Shown here piece by piece: positions 23,146 to 32,005 of a DNA stretch of 32,132 bases. Source of the DNA: Oceanobacillus luteolus (GTDB lineage: Bacteria > Bacillota > Bacilli > Bacillales > Amphibacillaceae); NCBI RefSeq assembly GCF_023715655.1, contig NZ_JAMBON010000040.1:1-32132 (forward strand), in the 5' to 3' direction. The translations under genes and the position numbers were made by a program. Position 1 is the first letter of the stretch. Each line of letters starts with the position of its first letter. The notes below the pieces were generated by a model. The model worked only from the letters and a program-made list of their open reading frames with translations. It ran no database searches and had not been told where the DNA came from.

Positions 23146-25516
23146 TATAATTACTCTCCCTTTCGAATACATAAGAACCAAAATCACCTTTTCTAAAAGA
23201 ATACAGGCGATTATCAGTTTTCAAGTAAACTAATAACTCTTTTTTCTCATCCCCGAACTTCATTGCCTTATCGACAAACTCTGTGAATTGTATAGCATTT
23301 TCATCATCAGTTTTGTTTGGAAGATATCCGTTTTTTACTTTACTTAATAGTTTAAATAACGGATAATCGATATCTATTGTAACCTTGTTTTTATTTCTTC
23401 GATCTTCATAAGCTAGAAGAATAGTTGTTTTAAAGCTTTGTAGTACTTCATTTGGGTTAGACTCTATGTGTTCAATGGTCGGCCTTAAAAATAGTTCTTG
23501 AGCTATTCTATATTTTTCTGATGGCTTATTTATATAAATATATTCTTTCTTGGGAGAACCTCTCCAAGCTAGCATTACTTTCTTAAACTCCTCATAAAAA
23601 GTTCTGACTTTAGCCTTATTCCCTTTATTAAAATAATATAGGTAATCTATATACTTTTTATAGCTATCATCTTTTATGCTTTCCGCATACTCTTTATTTA
23701 GTAAGTATATGATCCTCACAAAGGTTTCAAAAAACAAATCAAAGGAATATCCTGTTAATGTATCTTGATTAAAGAAAGGACTTAGCCAACCAATTGCCAC
23801 TTCGTCTTCCACATTATTATTCACTACGGATTCCCACTCAGTAAGTGTATTCAATTCAATAACTAACTGATCGGTTATTTCTGAACGGCGATGTATAGGA
23901 TCCATTTTGGAAATAGATCTTAATATATCTGATCGTTCACTATGCCCGAATAATAAATTTGGTAAAGTTGATTCGAGCTTTTCTAAATCTGACAGATAGC
24001 TATTGCCCTCATAATTATTTGGAATTAAAATATCTGCTATAAGGTTTAAAAAAGCTCTTGCAGAAATAACAAGCTTGTCTTTTATCACACTTTCAATTAC
24101 TAATTGAATAATCGCTTCTTGAACACTGTCGTTTTGCAGCAACTTATAGTTATCATGGATGATTGTGTGAAGCTCATTTTTTTTATCTTCCTGAAAAGCT
24201 AAATAAAATGGATTTCTATCCAATGGATCTACAATCTTTTTTAACAAAGCACTATAGAAAGAAGACACCGGCCCTCTATTAGTTAGTTCATAAGAATTGT
24301 AATCACCAAAACTTAATAAACTAAAATTGTCCTTAGTAAAATTTGGTTGAATTTTTGGTGAGAATAACTCACTTTCATTAATAAACTCAATTAGCCGATT
24401 ATATGTATACTTTTCATGTTTCCTAGAAATAAAGTTATGCAAGACTCCCATATTTATAGCAAGAATAAAATTACCTTTATGGGAATCTAAATTTTGATCT
24501 GAGAAGCCGCTCAAGGATTCCTCTAGTGTAGCTAAGGCATCTTTATTAGGCGAAAAGCTCTCCGTAGCATCATTGTAAATCTCATAATTTTTTACCAGTT
24601 CAGGTCTATTCTTATTTAAATAAGCAAGTATATGGGACTTACCATCTCCAACATTTCCGCATAGCAAAATAAGATTTCCATGCTCTTTATTTGCATTTTC
24701 CTCCAACATTCTTTCTAAATCTCTTAGTATAGGACGTTCTACATGAAGATAGTCTTTAAAAGGACTAAATTGGTTGGCATTCTCCACTGCTTCCTTAGAA
24801 GATGTTTTTAATCTATTTAGTTCTCTAATTAAATAACTTTCTCCTTTTGGGAGGTCTTTATTAAATAAATCAGGTTTGTTTTCTTTTATTTCAATACTTG
24901 TATCCTGATTCTTTCTCCCAGCTTCGATTCTGTCTGATAGACTCACCCCATAATTTACTTTAGCCTTTTTCTCAACTCTATTTTCTGGTTGCTCTATTTC
25001 TATATCTTTGGTTACTTTACTTCCCAAGAAATTCTTAACTTCGTTCATCAACCTCTGAATTTCTTGGTAGTCCCCTTGAGGTTGTTGTTGTGGTTGTGGA
25101 GATTCATATAATGGAATTATGCTATTATTATCAGTATAGAAATATAAGTCATGGTACCAGATTGCAATGTTATATAATTCTCTATGGACCTTAAAAGCAT
25201 CAGCATATTCATTAGTTTCACTGTGATGCGCTGCTTTATTCCCTATTATACGTACAGTATCAAATGATTTTTGAATTTTTCTTCCGTCTATTATATGATC
25301 TCTAATTAAATAGGATATTTTTTCATATAAGCTAAAAGTAGGATAAGCTTCATCTAAATCTTCATACTTGGTTATATCATTTAAAATTACCTCTAAAAAC
25401 TTTCTTCCTTTGACAATTGCACTACTAGGGTCTTTAAATATAATTTGCTCCATTTCGTGCACGTACTGAGCAGCAGTAGTATTCATTGTTTTCAAAAACT
25501 CTACAAACTTACTCAT
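23138..25516 (-). CDS. dptF: PT-dependent restriction protein DptF (DndF), 792 aa, P-loop ATPase
   Basis: First gene of the restriction operon. The N-terminal ~125 residues form a helical DUF4145/HEPN-like domain with VRIIGNKAAHH. After a Gln/Pro-rich linker (about 140-150), a P-loop GNVGDGKS occupies residues 287-294. The remainder is helical. The family is known as one of three proteins required for restriction of DNA without phosphorothioate. ATG 25516 follows GGGG by 9 nt and is preferred to TTG 25525. An extended -10 promoter (TGGTAAAAT) lies 34 nt upstream, back-to-back with the dndB promoter, so modification and restriction can be tuned from one intergenic region. Confidence 0.9.
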   Translation of the reverse strand: MSKFVEFLKTMNTTAAQYVHEMEQIIFKDPSSAIVKGRKFLEVILNDITKYEDLDEAYPTFSLYEKISYLIRDHIIDGRKIQKSFDTVRIIGNKAAHHSETNEYADAFKVHRELYNIAIWYHDLYFYTDNNSIIPLYESPQPQQQPQGDYQEIQRLMNEVKNFLGSKVTKDIEIEQPENRVEKKAKVNYGVSLSDRIEAGRKNQDTSIEIKENKPDLFNKDLPKGESYLIRELNRLKTSSKEAVENANQFSPFKDYLHVERPILRDLERMLEENANKEHGNLILLCGNVGDGKSHILAYLNKNRPELVKNYEIYNDATESFSPNKDALATLEESLSGFSDQNLDSHKGNFILAINMGVLHNFISRKHEKYTYNRLIEFINESELFSPKIQPNFTKDNFSLLSFGDYNSYELTNRGPVSSFYSALLKKIVDPLDRNPFYLAFQEDKKNELHTIIHDNYKLLQNDSVQEAIIQLVIESVIKDKLVISARAFLNLIADILIPNNYEGNSYLSDLEKLESTLPNLLFGHSERSDILRSISKMDPIHRRSEITDQLVIELNTLTEWESVVNNNVEDEVAIGWLSPFFNQDTLTGYSFDLFFETFVRIIYLLNKEYAESIKDDSYKKYIDYLYYFNKGNKAKVRTFYEEFKKVMLAWRGSPKKEYIYINKPSEKYRIAQELFLRPTIEHIESNPNEVLQSFKTTILLAYEDRRNKNKVTIDIDYPLFKLLSKVKNGYLPNKTDDENAIQFTEFVDKAMKFGDEKKELLVYLKTDNRLYSFRKGDFGSYVFERESNYSG

Positions 25517-25549
25517 GACTATCAACCCCGATTTTTTATAATTATTTAC

Positions 25550-25558
25550 ATTTTACCA
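25550..25558 (-). promoter_or_regulatory. Extended -10 promoter element of dptFGH
   Basis: The minus strand reads TGGTAAAAT, an extended -10 (TGnTAnAAT), about 34 nt upstream of the dptF start. No good -35 hexamer is visible 17 nt further up, as is common for extended -10 promoters. Confidence 0.45.
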
Positions 25559-25633
25559 TACTTTAGCCAGTATTATTAGGTAAATAGAAGTTTAATAGAT
25601 CGAGTTATTTCGGTTCCATTATGTACTAAAAAG

Positions 25634-25642
25634 TGGTAGAAT
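25634..25642 (+). promoter_or_regulatory. Extended -10 promoter element of dndBCDEA
   Basis: TGGTAGAAT, the same TGGTAnAAT pattern as on the divergent side. It would start transcription near 25649, upstream of the palindromes at 25661-25685. The -35 region (TTCCAT, 25614-25619) is poor. Confidence 0.45.
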
Positions 25643-25660
25643 AAACTCAATAATATATGT

Positions 25661-25685
25661 GTAATTTTATAAATTACGTACGTAA
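25661..25685. promoter_or_regulatory. Two overlapping perfect palindromes, candidate DndB operator
   Basis: GTAATTTTATAAATTAC (25661-25677) is a 17-bp perfect inverted repeat with a TAT centre. It overlaps TTACGTACGTAA (25674-25685), a perfect 12-bp palindrome. They end at the dndB ribosome-binding site, so a bound repressor would block transcription or translation initiation. Confidence 0.6.
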
Positions 25686-25698
25686 AAGGAGAAGAGTT

Positions 25699-26793
25699 AT
25701 GGAATTTGGATTTAGTTATAATTTCCCCGGTATTCGAGGACTGCAGGCGGGTAAAGAATACTATATTGCAATGTGTCCCTTACGGGTTATTCCTAAGATT
25801 TTCTTATTTGATGAGGACGAAGTTCCGCCAGAGTATCGCTCGCAGAGAATAATTAACAGGAATAGAATACCTGAAATTACCAATTACATTCTAGATAATC
25901 CAAATGATTATGTATTCTCTTCCCTTACAGCCTCAATAGACGGAGAAGTAGAGTTTACTCCCACTTCTGAAGATCCATCCTTAATTAACGTTGGCATGTT
26001 ATCTATTGCTTTAGACGCAAAGTTTCTAATTAACGACGGGCAACATCGTCGTGCAGCTATAGAGGAAGCGTTGAAGATAAACCCAGAATTAGGTTCTGAA
26101 ACAATATCAGTTGTATTTTTTATTGATAAAGGGCTAAAGAATTCTCAGCAAATTTTTTCAGATCTCAATAGACATGCGGTTAATACTACATCGTCTATAG
26201 GAATTCTCTATGATCACCGTGATAAATTAGCAATCGTTACAAAAGATATTGTTAGTAGTACTCCTTTCTTAAAGAGATATACAGATAAAGAAAGAGTTTC
26301 TCTGTCTAAAAACTCTCCCAAGATTGTTGCTTTAAATCACGTTTTTAATACAAATTTGAAGTTACTAGGTATTTCCAAAGGAGATGCAATAACTAAGGAG
26401 GATGAAGAATTTCTTCATAATTTCTGGTCAACTTTGACTGACTCCATTAGTGAATGGCACCAGGTTATGAACAAAGATCTAACCCCCAAAGACATAAGAA
26501 TGAACTATATAGTTGGTCATGGTGTCTTCTTTGAAGCTATCGGTATAGTAGGAAACTTTTTAAGACAATTTGATCCAAATAACTGGCAAAAATATATTAA
26601 GGAATTGAATAAAGCTGATTGGTCTCGTCAAAGTGGAAGCTGGGAAGGCCGAGCAATCAAAAATGGAAGGGTTCAGAAAAACGCTCAAACCATAAAGCTA
26701 ACAGCTATTCAAATTAAAAAAATCTTAAACTTACCACTTTCTGAACAGGAAAAAGCTATAGAAAGTGAGTTTATAAAAGGAGTTTCAAAATGA
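25699..26793 (+). CDS. dndB: DndB, transcriptional regulator of phosphorothioation, 364 aa
   Basis: A DGQHR-domain protein: the signature DGQHRR starts at residue 113, with FFIDKGL and FSDLNRHAV downstream, all typical of DndB. In Salmonella DndB is reported to repress the dnd operon by binding its promoter; loss changes expression rather than abolishing modification. ATG 25699 is chosen because AAAGGAGAAG lies just upstream; an in-frame start 42 nt earlier falls inside the palindromic region. The stop overlaps the dndC start (ATGA). Two palindromes directly ahead of the gene are the natural place for autorepression. Catalytic function is not evident. Confidence 0.92.
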   Translation: MEFGFSYNFPGIRGLQAGKEYYIAMCPLRVIPKIFLFDEDEVPPEYRSQRIINRNRIPEITNYILDNPNDYVFSSLTASIDGEVEFTPTSEDPSLINVGMLSIALDAKFLINDGQHRRAAIEEALKINPELGSETISVVFFIDKGLKNSQQIFSDLNRHAVNTTSSIGILYDHRDKLAIVTKDIVSSTPFLKRYTDKERVSLSKNSPKIVALNHVFNTNLKLLGISKGDAITKEDEEFLHNFWSTLTDSISEWHQVMNKDLTPKDIRMNYIVGHGVFFEAIGIVGNFLRQFDPNNWQKYIKELNKADWSRQSGSWEGRAIKNGRVQKNAQTIKLTAIQIKKILNLPLSEQEKAIESEFIKGVSK

Positions 26794-28352
26794 GTATTAT
26801 ATCCAACTTATTTAATGATCAAGTAACTCTGATTGAAGATGCAAAAGAGGAAATTAGGAAGGTATATTTAGAAGACGACCGCCCTTGGGTTGTAGGTTAT
26901 AGCGGTGGTAAAGATTCTACAGTCGTAATACAGCTCGTTTATGAAGCGCTCAAAGAACTATCGTCAGAACAATTAAATAAAAAAATTTATGTAATTTCTT
27001 CGGATACACTAGTAGAAACACCTTTAATTATACAATCTATTAATACAACCCTACGTAGAATAGAAGAAAAGGCTATTGAAGATAACCTTCCAATTGAGAC
27101 TCATAAAGTTAAACCAATGATTGAGCAATCATTTTGGACAAATATTATAGGCAAAGGTTACCCTTCTCCAAATCAACAATTTAGATGGTGTACGGACCGA
27201 ATGAAAATAGATCCAGCAAACCAATTTATAATGGATAAAGTGAATTCATTTGGAGAAGTTATTATGCTACTTGGAGTTAGAGAACAAGAGAGTGCTACTA
27301 GAGCAAATGTTATTAAATCTCATTCAACAGAAGGAAAATTATTAATGAGACATTCTACTTTAACTAATGCATATGTCTATGCACCAATTAAAAAATTTAG
27401 TGTAGATGATGTCTGGAACTATCTATTAAATCATGAATCTCCTTGGGGGGATGACAATTATGAATTATATCGACTGTACAGTGATTCAAACAGTGGCGAA
27501 TGTCCGCTAGTTGTTGATAAGACGATAAAAGAAGCAGCTGGATCTTGTGGTAATTCTCGTTTCGGTTGTTGGGTTTGTACAGTAGTAAATGAGGATAAAG
27601 CTTTGACAGGCTTTATTAATAATGGACATGATTGGATGAAACCATTACTTAACTTTAGAAACTGGTTAAGTAGTATTAGAGATGATCGCTCAATGCGCAT
27701 GAAATATCGTATGAATGGTCAAGTTTATTATCTTCAAGTTCAAATTATTGAACATAATGGTGAAGACTGTATATTAATACCTAAAAAAGGTGATCGAAAA
27801 AGAGAGTTTATTCCAGTTACTGAATTTGAAATTATTGATCAGGCGGAGCTAAAAACATATTTAAAAGAAAATAATATTGATCTCTCTACTTCCGATGACC
27901 CTAATATTTTAATTCGAGATTCAGAAGATAATTACTACCGCTTAGGACTAGGGCCATTTACTTTAGAAGCAAGAAAGGAAATTTTAACAAGGTTATTAAA
28001 AGTACAAAAGAACCTTAAACATCCTCATGATGAAAGCTATCAACTAATTCAAGAAGATGAACTAAAAGAAATCCGAAAAATATGGTTTAACAATGGTGAT
28101 TTTGAAGATAGTCTACCTATGATATATTACGATATTTTTGGTTACGATTTAGACTGGGAAAAAGATGACAGACTTTTGTTTGATCGTGATGATTTAACTC
28201 AACTAGAATTAATGTGTGAAGAAGAAGGGCTTGATTATCGCCTAATGAAGAGACTTTTATTAATTGAAAAAGAGCATTCTGAATTTAAAATGAAGAGAGG
28301 TCTAATGGATCAATTATCCTCTGCTCTAAACCAAGATTATTTACATTTGTAA
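26790..28352 (+). CDS. dndC: DndC, PAPS-reductase-like sulfurtransferase ATPase, 520 aa
   Basis: An ATP pyrophosphatase of the PAPS reductase superfamily, thought to activate DNA and carry sulfur for phosphorothioate formation. The PP-loop SGGKDS is at residues 38-43 and QFRWCTDRMK has Cys134. A cysteine group (Cys238, Cys253, Cys260 and Cys263, the last three in CGNSRFGCWVC) fits the Fe-S cluster reported for DndC. Length matches the family. It starts inside the dndB stop (4-nt overlap) and is followed 19 nt later by dndD. It is the only DndC in the window, so any modification by the second DndD/DndE pair would have to borrow it. Confidence 0.95.
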   Translation: MSIISNLFNDQVTLIEDAKEEIRKVYLEDDRPWVVGYSGGKDSTVVIQLVYEALKELSSEQLNKKIYVISSDTLVETPLIIQSINTTLRRIEEKAIEDNLPIETHKVKPMIEQSFWTNIIGKGYPSPNQQFRWCTDRMKIDPANQFIMDKVNSFGEVIMLLGVREQESATRANVIKSHSTEGKLLMRHSTLTNAYVYAPIKKFSVDDVWNYLLNHESPWGDDNYELYRLYSDSNSGECPLVVDKTIKEAAGSCGNSRFGCWVCTVVNEDKALTGFINNGHDWMKPLLNFRNWLSSIRDDRSMRMKYRMNGQVYYLQVQIIEHNGEDCILIPKKGDRKREFIPVTEFEIIDQAELKTYLKENNIDLSTSDDPNILIRDSEDNYYRLGLGPFTLEARKEILTRLLKVQKNLKHPHDESYQLIQEDELKEIRKIWFNNGDFEDSLPMIYYDIFGYDLDWEKDDRLLFDRDDLTQLELMCEEEGLDYRLMKRLLLIEKEHSEFKMKRGLMDQLSSALNQDYLHL

Positions 28353-28371
28353 GATAGAAAGGATATAGCTT

Positions 28372-30366
28372 ATGCTCTTTAAAGAAATAGAATTAACTAA
28401 TATTGGTCCCTATGAAGGCACTAATACATTTTCATTTAATACGGATGAAAATAAGAACACTGTATTAATTGGTGGCAAAAACGGTTCTGGCAAAACTACA
28501 TTCTTAAACAGTGTAAGGCTCGCATTATATGGTCCATTAGCGTATGGATTTAGAACTCACACCCAAACTTACTTATCAACTATAGAGACATTACTCAATA
28601 ATAAAGCAAAAAATAATGGTGAGAGATTTTTTAAGATTAAATTAGGATTTACAACTGTAGAAGAATTTAAACGAATTTCAGTTGAAATTATCCGTAGCTG
28701 GACTCTATCTAATTCATCAGTAAAAGAACATGTAGAGATTTTTAAAAATCGTAGTCGGTTAAGTGAAATCGAAAAAGACAATTTTCTGGAAAAGTTACGA
28801 GTAACTTTTCCACCTTCTCTTTTGGAACTATGTTTCTTTGACGGAGAGGATATTACAAAACTAAGTAATGAAGATAATTTGTCTTCTTATTTAAAAGAAT
28901 TATCCTCTAGACTGTTTAACTTGGACCTCTTTCAAAGTTTAGAACAGAATTTAGTAAGATACTTATCCGAAGACTCTAAATCCAACCATGAAAGAAAATT
29001 GGAAGAGGAAAGAGATAAAGTAGAATTAAATTTAAAAACAAAGATTGATGAGTTAAAAGATCTGAAAAACAAAACTGATATGCTCACAGAGCAATTAACT
29101 GCTACTAAAGAAAACTACAGAAAAACTAGAGAAGAATTCTCCATTCATGGAGGTTTACTATTTGAGGAAAGAGAAAATATCCAAAAAGAAATTTTAAAAA
29201 TAGAGAGTGATCGTAAGCAAGCAAATGAATCTGTTAAGGAATTTATTGCCAAAGACCTTCCTTTCTTCTTGGCACTGCCGGTACTAAACAACTTGGTAAA
29301 TCAACTAGAAAGTGAAGAAAGCTACTATATTTCCAGCATAATTGAAGAGAAACTAAATACTATATCATTTCAAGAAATTGAAGAAGTATTTAGTACTTCA
29401 CTGGATTCTGATAAAAAGGAAAAAATACTCACTGTACTTAGAAATGAACTTACTGTTTCAGATGACATACCTATTATTCATAACGCTTCTAAAACAGAAA
29501 CAAATCAAGTACTCTCACTCTCATCTCAAATCAATATAAAAAGATTGCAAAAGATTAATCAAATACTACAACAAAACAGTGATGACTTGAGTAAATTATC
29601 TCTCTTAAACAGGAAATTAAAGGATAACGAGCGGACTTCAGAGTTTAATGAAATGATAGAGTCAATGGAGAAAGACTCTATAGAAATTTCGAAACTTGAA
29701 AATATCTTAAATAATCTATTAGACTTACAAGAAAAATTGCATGAAGAAATCGATATGATTAACAAGCAATATGAGAGGGTAAAAAAAGAACTACACAATA
29801 TATACAAGAAAAAATCCTCCTTTCACATAACGGAAAAGGCATTGACTATCAGTAGAAAGTTTCAAGAGGATCAACTCCGGAAGAAAGTAAGAGATATAGA
29901 GTACTTCTCAACTAAGATGATTAAAGGTCTTATGAGAAAGGAAAACTTTATTAAACGTATTTACATTGATCACGAAACATTTGAAGTCTCTCTAATTGAT
30001 CAAGATAGCAATACAATTAATAAAAGTATTCTATCCGCAGGAGAAAATGAACTACTTGTTCTTTCCATTATTTGGGGGACAATTCATTCATCTAGTAAAG
30101 AACTACCTATAGTCTTAGACACACTATTAGGAAGACTAGACCTAGAACATAAGGCATCTGTTATAAATAATCTAATCCCTCAATTTGGGGAGCAATGCAT
30201 TATCTTAGCTACAAACTCTGAAATTACAGAAGATCTATTTCATGATTTATCACCTTATGTATCTAATCATTATACATTGAATTATGATACAAATAACAAA
30301 CATACAAAAATAGAAAACCATTTTTTTAATCGTCATATAAAAGGGGAAACTCTCAATGAATTTTAG
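28372..30366 (+). CDS. dndD: DndD, SMC-like ATPase of phosphorothioation, 664 aa
   Basis: Walker A GGKNGSGKTT starts at residue 34 and FFDGEDI lies near residue 158. Long coiled coils fill roughly residues 200-530 without an obvious CxxC zinc hook. Signature SAGENEL begins at 555, and Walker B LPIVLDTLLGRLD has Asp583, followed by IILATNSE. The family provides the ATPase needed to open or nick DNA during sulfur insertion. AGAAAGGA precedes ATG 28372. The stop overlaps dndE by 11 nt. It shares the domain order of the ATPase at 13986-16001, but the two differ widely in the coiled-coil region, so duplication, if it happened, is old or the copies came separately. Confidence 0.95.
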   Translation: MLFKEIELTNIGPYEGTNTFSFNTDENKNTVLIGGKNGSGKTTFLNSVRLALYGPLAYGFRTHTQTYLSTIETLLNNKAKNNGERFFKIKLGFTTVEEFKRISVEIIRSWTLSNSSVKEHVEIFKNRSRLSEIEKDNFLEKLRVTFPPSLLELCFFDGEDITKLSNEDNLSSYLKELSSRLFNLDLFQSLEQNLVRYLSEDSKSNHERKLEEERDKVELNLKTKIDELKDLKNKTDMLTEQLTATKENYRKTREEFSIHGGLLFEERENIQKEILKIESDRKQANESVKEFIAKDLPFFLALPVLNNLVNQLESEESYYISSIIEEKLNTISFQEIEEVFSTSLDSDKKEKILTVLRNELTVSDDIPIIHNASKTETNQVLSLSSQINIKRLQKINQILQQNSDDLSKLSLLNRKLKDNERTSEFNEMIESMEKDSIEISKLENILNNLLDLQEKLHEEIDMINKQYERVKKELHNIYKKKSSFHITEKALTISRKFQEDQLRKKVRDIEYFSTKMIKGLMRKENFIKRIYIDHETFEVSLIDQDSNTINKSILSAGENELLVLSIIWGTIHSSSKELPIVLDTLLGRLDLEHKASVINNLIPQFGEQCIILATNSEITEDLFHDLSPYVSNHYTLNYDTNNKHTKIENHFFNRHIKGETLNEF

Positions 30367-30751
30367 ATTGAAAACAACGGAAAAAACTGCTGATTCTTTA
30401 AAAAGCTTACAAAGTACTACGGGATTAACTCCAAACATACTTGCGAGAATAGCAATATCATTATCCTTAATTGACCCTGAGTTTCCTGAAGAAGTGCAAC
30501 CAGAGAGTAAAGGATTAGAATTTAATCGCAATACACTTACAGGTGAACACGACTATTTCTATAAATCACTAATTAGGCAGCATGCCGGAAGACAGATTCC
30601 AGAATCTGAATATTTCCCTAATATATTTAATGCACATTTATCACGTGGAGTTCGATTACTCGAATTGGAATATAAACATGCTGGTAATTATAACAAGTTA
30701 TTAACAAACTTACTAAAGGCCTCAGAGGATAATTTGTTAAATAAGGAGTGA
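30356..30751 (+). CDS. dndE: DndE, small DNA-binding protein of phosphorothioation, 131 aa
   Basis: Typical DndE: an N-terminal RLKTTEKTADSLKSLQSTTG block, then LTPNILARIAISLSL, LTGEHD and RQHAGRQIP, with a C-terminal helix FNAHLSRGVRLLELE. The family forms tetramers reported to bind nicked double-stranded DNA and is required for PT formation with DndC and DndD. ATG 30356 lies inside the end of dndD (11-nt overlap) with AAGGGG 8 nt ahead. The stop overlaps the GTG used as the conventional start of the next gene. Length is normal for the family. Confidence 0.92.
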   Translation: MNFRLKTTEKTADSLKSLQSTTGLTPNILARIAISLSLIDPEFPEEVQPESKGLEFNRNTLTGEHDYFYKSLIRQHAGRQIPESEYFPNIFNAHLSRGVRLLELEYKHAGNYNKLLTNLLKASEDNLLNKE

Positions 30752-31875
30752 TAACCATACTTTACTTAGATAATAGTGCAACAACATCAATCCTCCCTGA
30801 AGTCAGGGAGAAAATGTTAACCTTTTTAACTGAGGAATTTGGAAATCCTTCAGGTAAATTTTATGACCTAGCAATACATGCAAAAGAAGCCGTTGAAGCA
30901 GCAAGAGACCATGTTGGAAATCTTCTTGGTGCGAAAAGCCTTGAAATTATCTTTACAAGTGGGGCTACCGAAAGTAATAATACTGTTTTAAAAGGTGTAG
31001 CAGAACATTATTCAAACAAAGGAAAACATATCATTACCTCTAAAGCAGAACATCCTTCTATTATGGATGTCTGTGAGTACTTAGAAGATAAAGGATATGA
31101 GATAACCTATCTTGATGTTGATCAATTTGGTAGAGTAAATCCAGAAGATGTAAAACAAGCATTTAACGATAACACTATTCTTGTAAGTATCTTTTGGGGA
31201 AACAATGAACTTGGATCACTAAATGATATTAAGAAGATATCACAGTTTTGTAAGGATAGAAATGTTTTTTTTCATACAGATGCAACACAGGTTACAGGAA
31301 AAGTGGACATTGATTTAGAAGAATACCAGGGGATTAGCTTTTTATCCTGTTCAGCTCATAAAATGCACGGCCCAAAGGGCGTTGGTGCTCTATTTGTAAG
31401 AAGCGATGAATATGGAAAGTTAATAGAATTTACACCTTTGCTTCACGGTGGTGGACAAGAAAGAGAATTAAGAAGCGGGACTTACTCCGTTCATAACATT
31501 GTAGGCTTTGGAGAAGCAGCAAGAATTGCAAAAGAGCAGCTATCTTCCAATAGAGAGCAATTAAAAGAGCTTGAGGAAAAAGCAAAGGAATTATTGATAG
31601 AGAAATTTAATGATCATATTATTTTTAACTCAGATGATAATAATAAAATTCCCGGCATATTAAATATTCGATTCAAGGGAATTAATAATCAAATCTTACT
31701 AAAAAAATTAGCTCCAGTTATTGCAGCATCATCCGGATCGGCTTGTAGTAGTACAAAGCCATCTCATGTATTGCAGGCTATTGGATTATCGTTACAAGAA
31801 GTTAGAGAGTCTGTGAGATTTTCTTTTTCACCTTATATTGAGATAGATGAGTTGGATGTATTCAAACTGTTATAG
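30748..31875 (+). CDS. dndA: DndA/IscS-type cysteine desulfurase, up to 375 aa
   Basis: A PLP enzyme taking sulfur from L-cysteine and passing it as persulfide, here probably to DndC. Visible are LYLDNSATT at the N-terminus, TSGATESNN, HTDATQVTGK, PLP lysine in SAHKMHGPKG (Lys205 from GTG), and the catalytic Cys in SSGSACSS (Cys333). The start is problematic: the only conventional codon, GTG 30748, lies within the Shine-Dalgarno sequence AAGGAG. ATA 30757 lies 8 nt after it and would give MLYLDNSATT, the usual N-terminus of this family. A rare ATA start is therefore likely. In many systems dndA is divergent or replaced by a distant iscS; here it ends the operon. Confidence 0.93.
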   Translation: MITILYLDNSATTSILPEVREKMLTFLTEEFGNPSGKFYDLAIHAKEAVEAARDHVGNLLGAKSLEIIFTSGATESNNTVLKGVAEHYSNKGKHIITSKAEHPSIMDVCEYLEDKGYEITYLDVDQFGRVNPEDVKQAFNDNTILVSIFWGNNELGSLNDIKKISQFCKDRNVFFHTDATQVTGKVDIDLEEYQGISFLSCSAHKMHGPKGVGALFVRSDEYGKLIEFTPLLHGGGQERELRSGTYSVHNIVGFGEAARIAKEQLSSNREQLKELEEKAKELLIEKFNDHIIFNSDDNNKIPGILNIRFKGINNQILLKKLAPVIAASSGSACSSTKPSHVLQAIGLSLQEVRESVRFSFSPYIEIDELDVFKLL

Positions 31876-31911
31876 TGATTATTCACATTAGCCCTTTTCA
31901 ATCTTCACTTT

Positions 31912-31947
31912 AAAAAGGCAGTCTTTCCTAGTGGAAGCTGCCTTTTT
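31912..31947 (+). terminator. Intrinsic terminator after dndA
   Basis: AAAAAGGCAG (31912-31921) pairs with CTGCCTTTTT (31938-31947), with an inner TTCC/GGAA stem. A T-run follows on the plus strand. It closes the dndBCDEA operon. Confidence 0.88.
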
Positions 31948-32005
31948 CATTAATTTGGAGCATTTTATGTTTCATTTACTAAGGATTCATTCACTCCACA
32001 TCCTC

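Noticed and set aside
25661-25698. Exact TACG-N10-CGTA DndB motif
   Set aside because: The TACG and CGTA elements overlap in TTACGTACGTAA and no copy with 10-nt spacing exists there.
27458-27700. Minus-strand 80-aa frame and similar frames opposite dnd/dpt genes
   Set aside because: These are shadows of conserved coding sequence without ribosome-binding sites.
16491-31875. SspABCD-SspE type phosphorothioation
   Set aside because: The set DndBCDE with DptFGH and the DGQHR protein is the double-stranded Dnd type; no SspB or SspE-like gene is seen.
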